A stretch of DNA of 5,736 bases, taken from Gemmatimonadota bacterium. Its GTDB lineage: Bacteria; Gemmatimonadota; Gemmatimonadetes; Longimicrobiales; Longimicrobiaceae. The translations under genes were made by a program, and so were the position numbers. Positions 5,683 to 5,736 of this stretch are shown in pieces; position 1 is the stretch's first letter; each line of letters starts with the position of its first letter. The notes beneath the pieces were generated by a model that saw only the letters and a list, made by a program, of their open reading frames with translations, was not told the origin of the DNA and did not search any database. The DNA lies in assembly GCA_019348475.1 (NCBI GenBank), contig JAHWJJ010000310.1, forward strand, positions 1 through 5,736. Reading direction: 5' to 3'.

Positions 5683-5736
5683 GTGCGTGAGTGCGAAAGT
5701 GCGAAAGTGCGAAAGTGCGAAAGTGCGAAAGTGCGA
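5683..5736. repeat. GTGCGAAA octamer tandem array, runs off the window
   Basis: One variant unit GTGCGTGA (5683-5690), five perfect GTGCGAAA units (5691-5730) and a cut-off sixth (5731-5736). A degenerate 9-nt unit GTGCGGGAA (5674-5682) precedes them. The array begins only 6 to 15 bp upstream of the start codon of the minus-strand Smr-like gene, so it occupies its 5' leader and pushes any promoter beyond the window edge. The true length is unknown because it continues past the end. Confidence 0.93.

Noticed and set aside
4737..5690. 317-codon plus-strand open frame
   Set aside because: Antisense to both minus-strand genes, composed mainly of Ala, Arg, Pro and Ser, with no recognisable domain.
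5683..5736. Octamer array considered as a CRISPR array or origin iterons
   Set aside because: The units are directly adjacent with no spacers, and there are no DnaA boxes or replication genes nearby. It is a simple tandem repeat.

Overview
The window is very GC-rich DNA with strongly GC-biased third codon positions. It carries few but well-spaced genes, many perfect hairpins between genes, and short tandem arrays with units of 7 and 8 bp. This combination, together with a secreted S9C peptidase and small secreted or anchored proteins of unknown function, resembles soil Gemmatimonadota such as Longimicrobium. That placement is an inference from style; no marker gene is present.

Layout: 1-284 has no gene but holds a dispersed-type palindrome (76-106) and a weak candidate promoter (184-212). 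285-1439 (+) encodes a saccharopine-dehydrogenase-family enzyme that reads like L-lysine 6-dehydrogenase. 1440-1829 is gene-poor: a possible 28-codon mini-ORF (1479-1565), an intrinsic-terminator hairpin (1564-1595), and a possible decayed peptide gene on the minus strand (1645-1773). 1830-3980 (+) encodes an exported S9C-type prolyl oligopeptidase family serine peptidase with a complete Ser-Asp-His triad, followed by a strong terminator (4028-4064). 4065-4342 has no gene and is rich in structure: an 18-bp tandem duplication, two strong hairpins, and most of a TATTCCC heptamer array. On the minus strand, 5667-5047 encodes a protein with a degenerate Smr-like N-terminal domain. After an 83-bp gap, 4963-4343 encodes a single-pass membrane protein with a six-cysteine extracytoplasmic domain whose stop codon lies inside the heptamer array. 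A GTGCGAAA octamer array begins just upstream of the Smr-like gene and runs off the window.

The lysine dehydrogenase-like gene and the peptidase are separate transcription units on the same strand, each with its own terminator. The peptidase converges on the two-gene minus-strand unit. An amino-acid dehydrogenase and a secreted peptidase would both fit a peptide-scavenging lifestyle, but nothing in the sequence ties them together. I see no complete novel defence, mobile or biosynthetic system. The items most worth a second look are the degenerate Smr-like protein, the six-cysteine anchored protein, the repeat arrays that bracket them, and the foldable non-coding element at 4151-4232.
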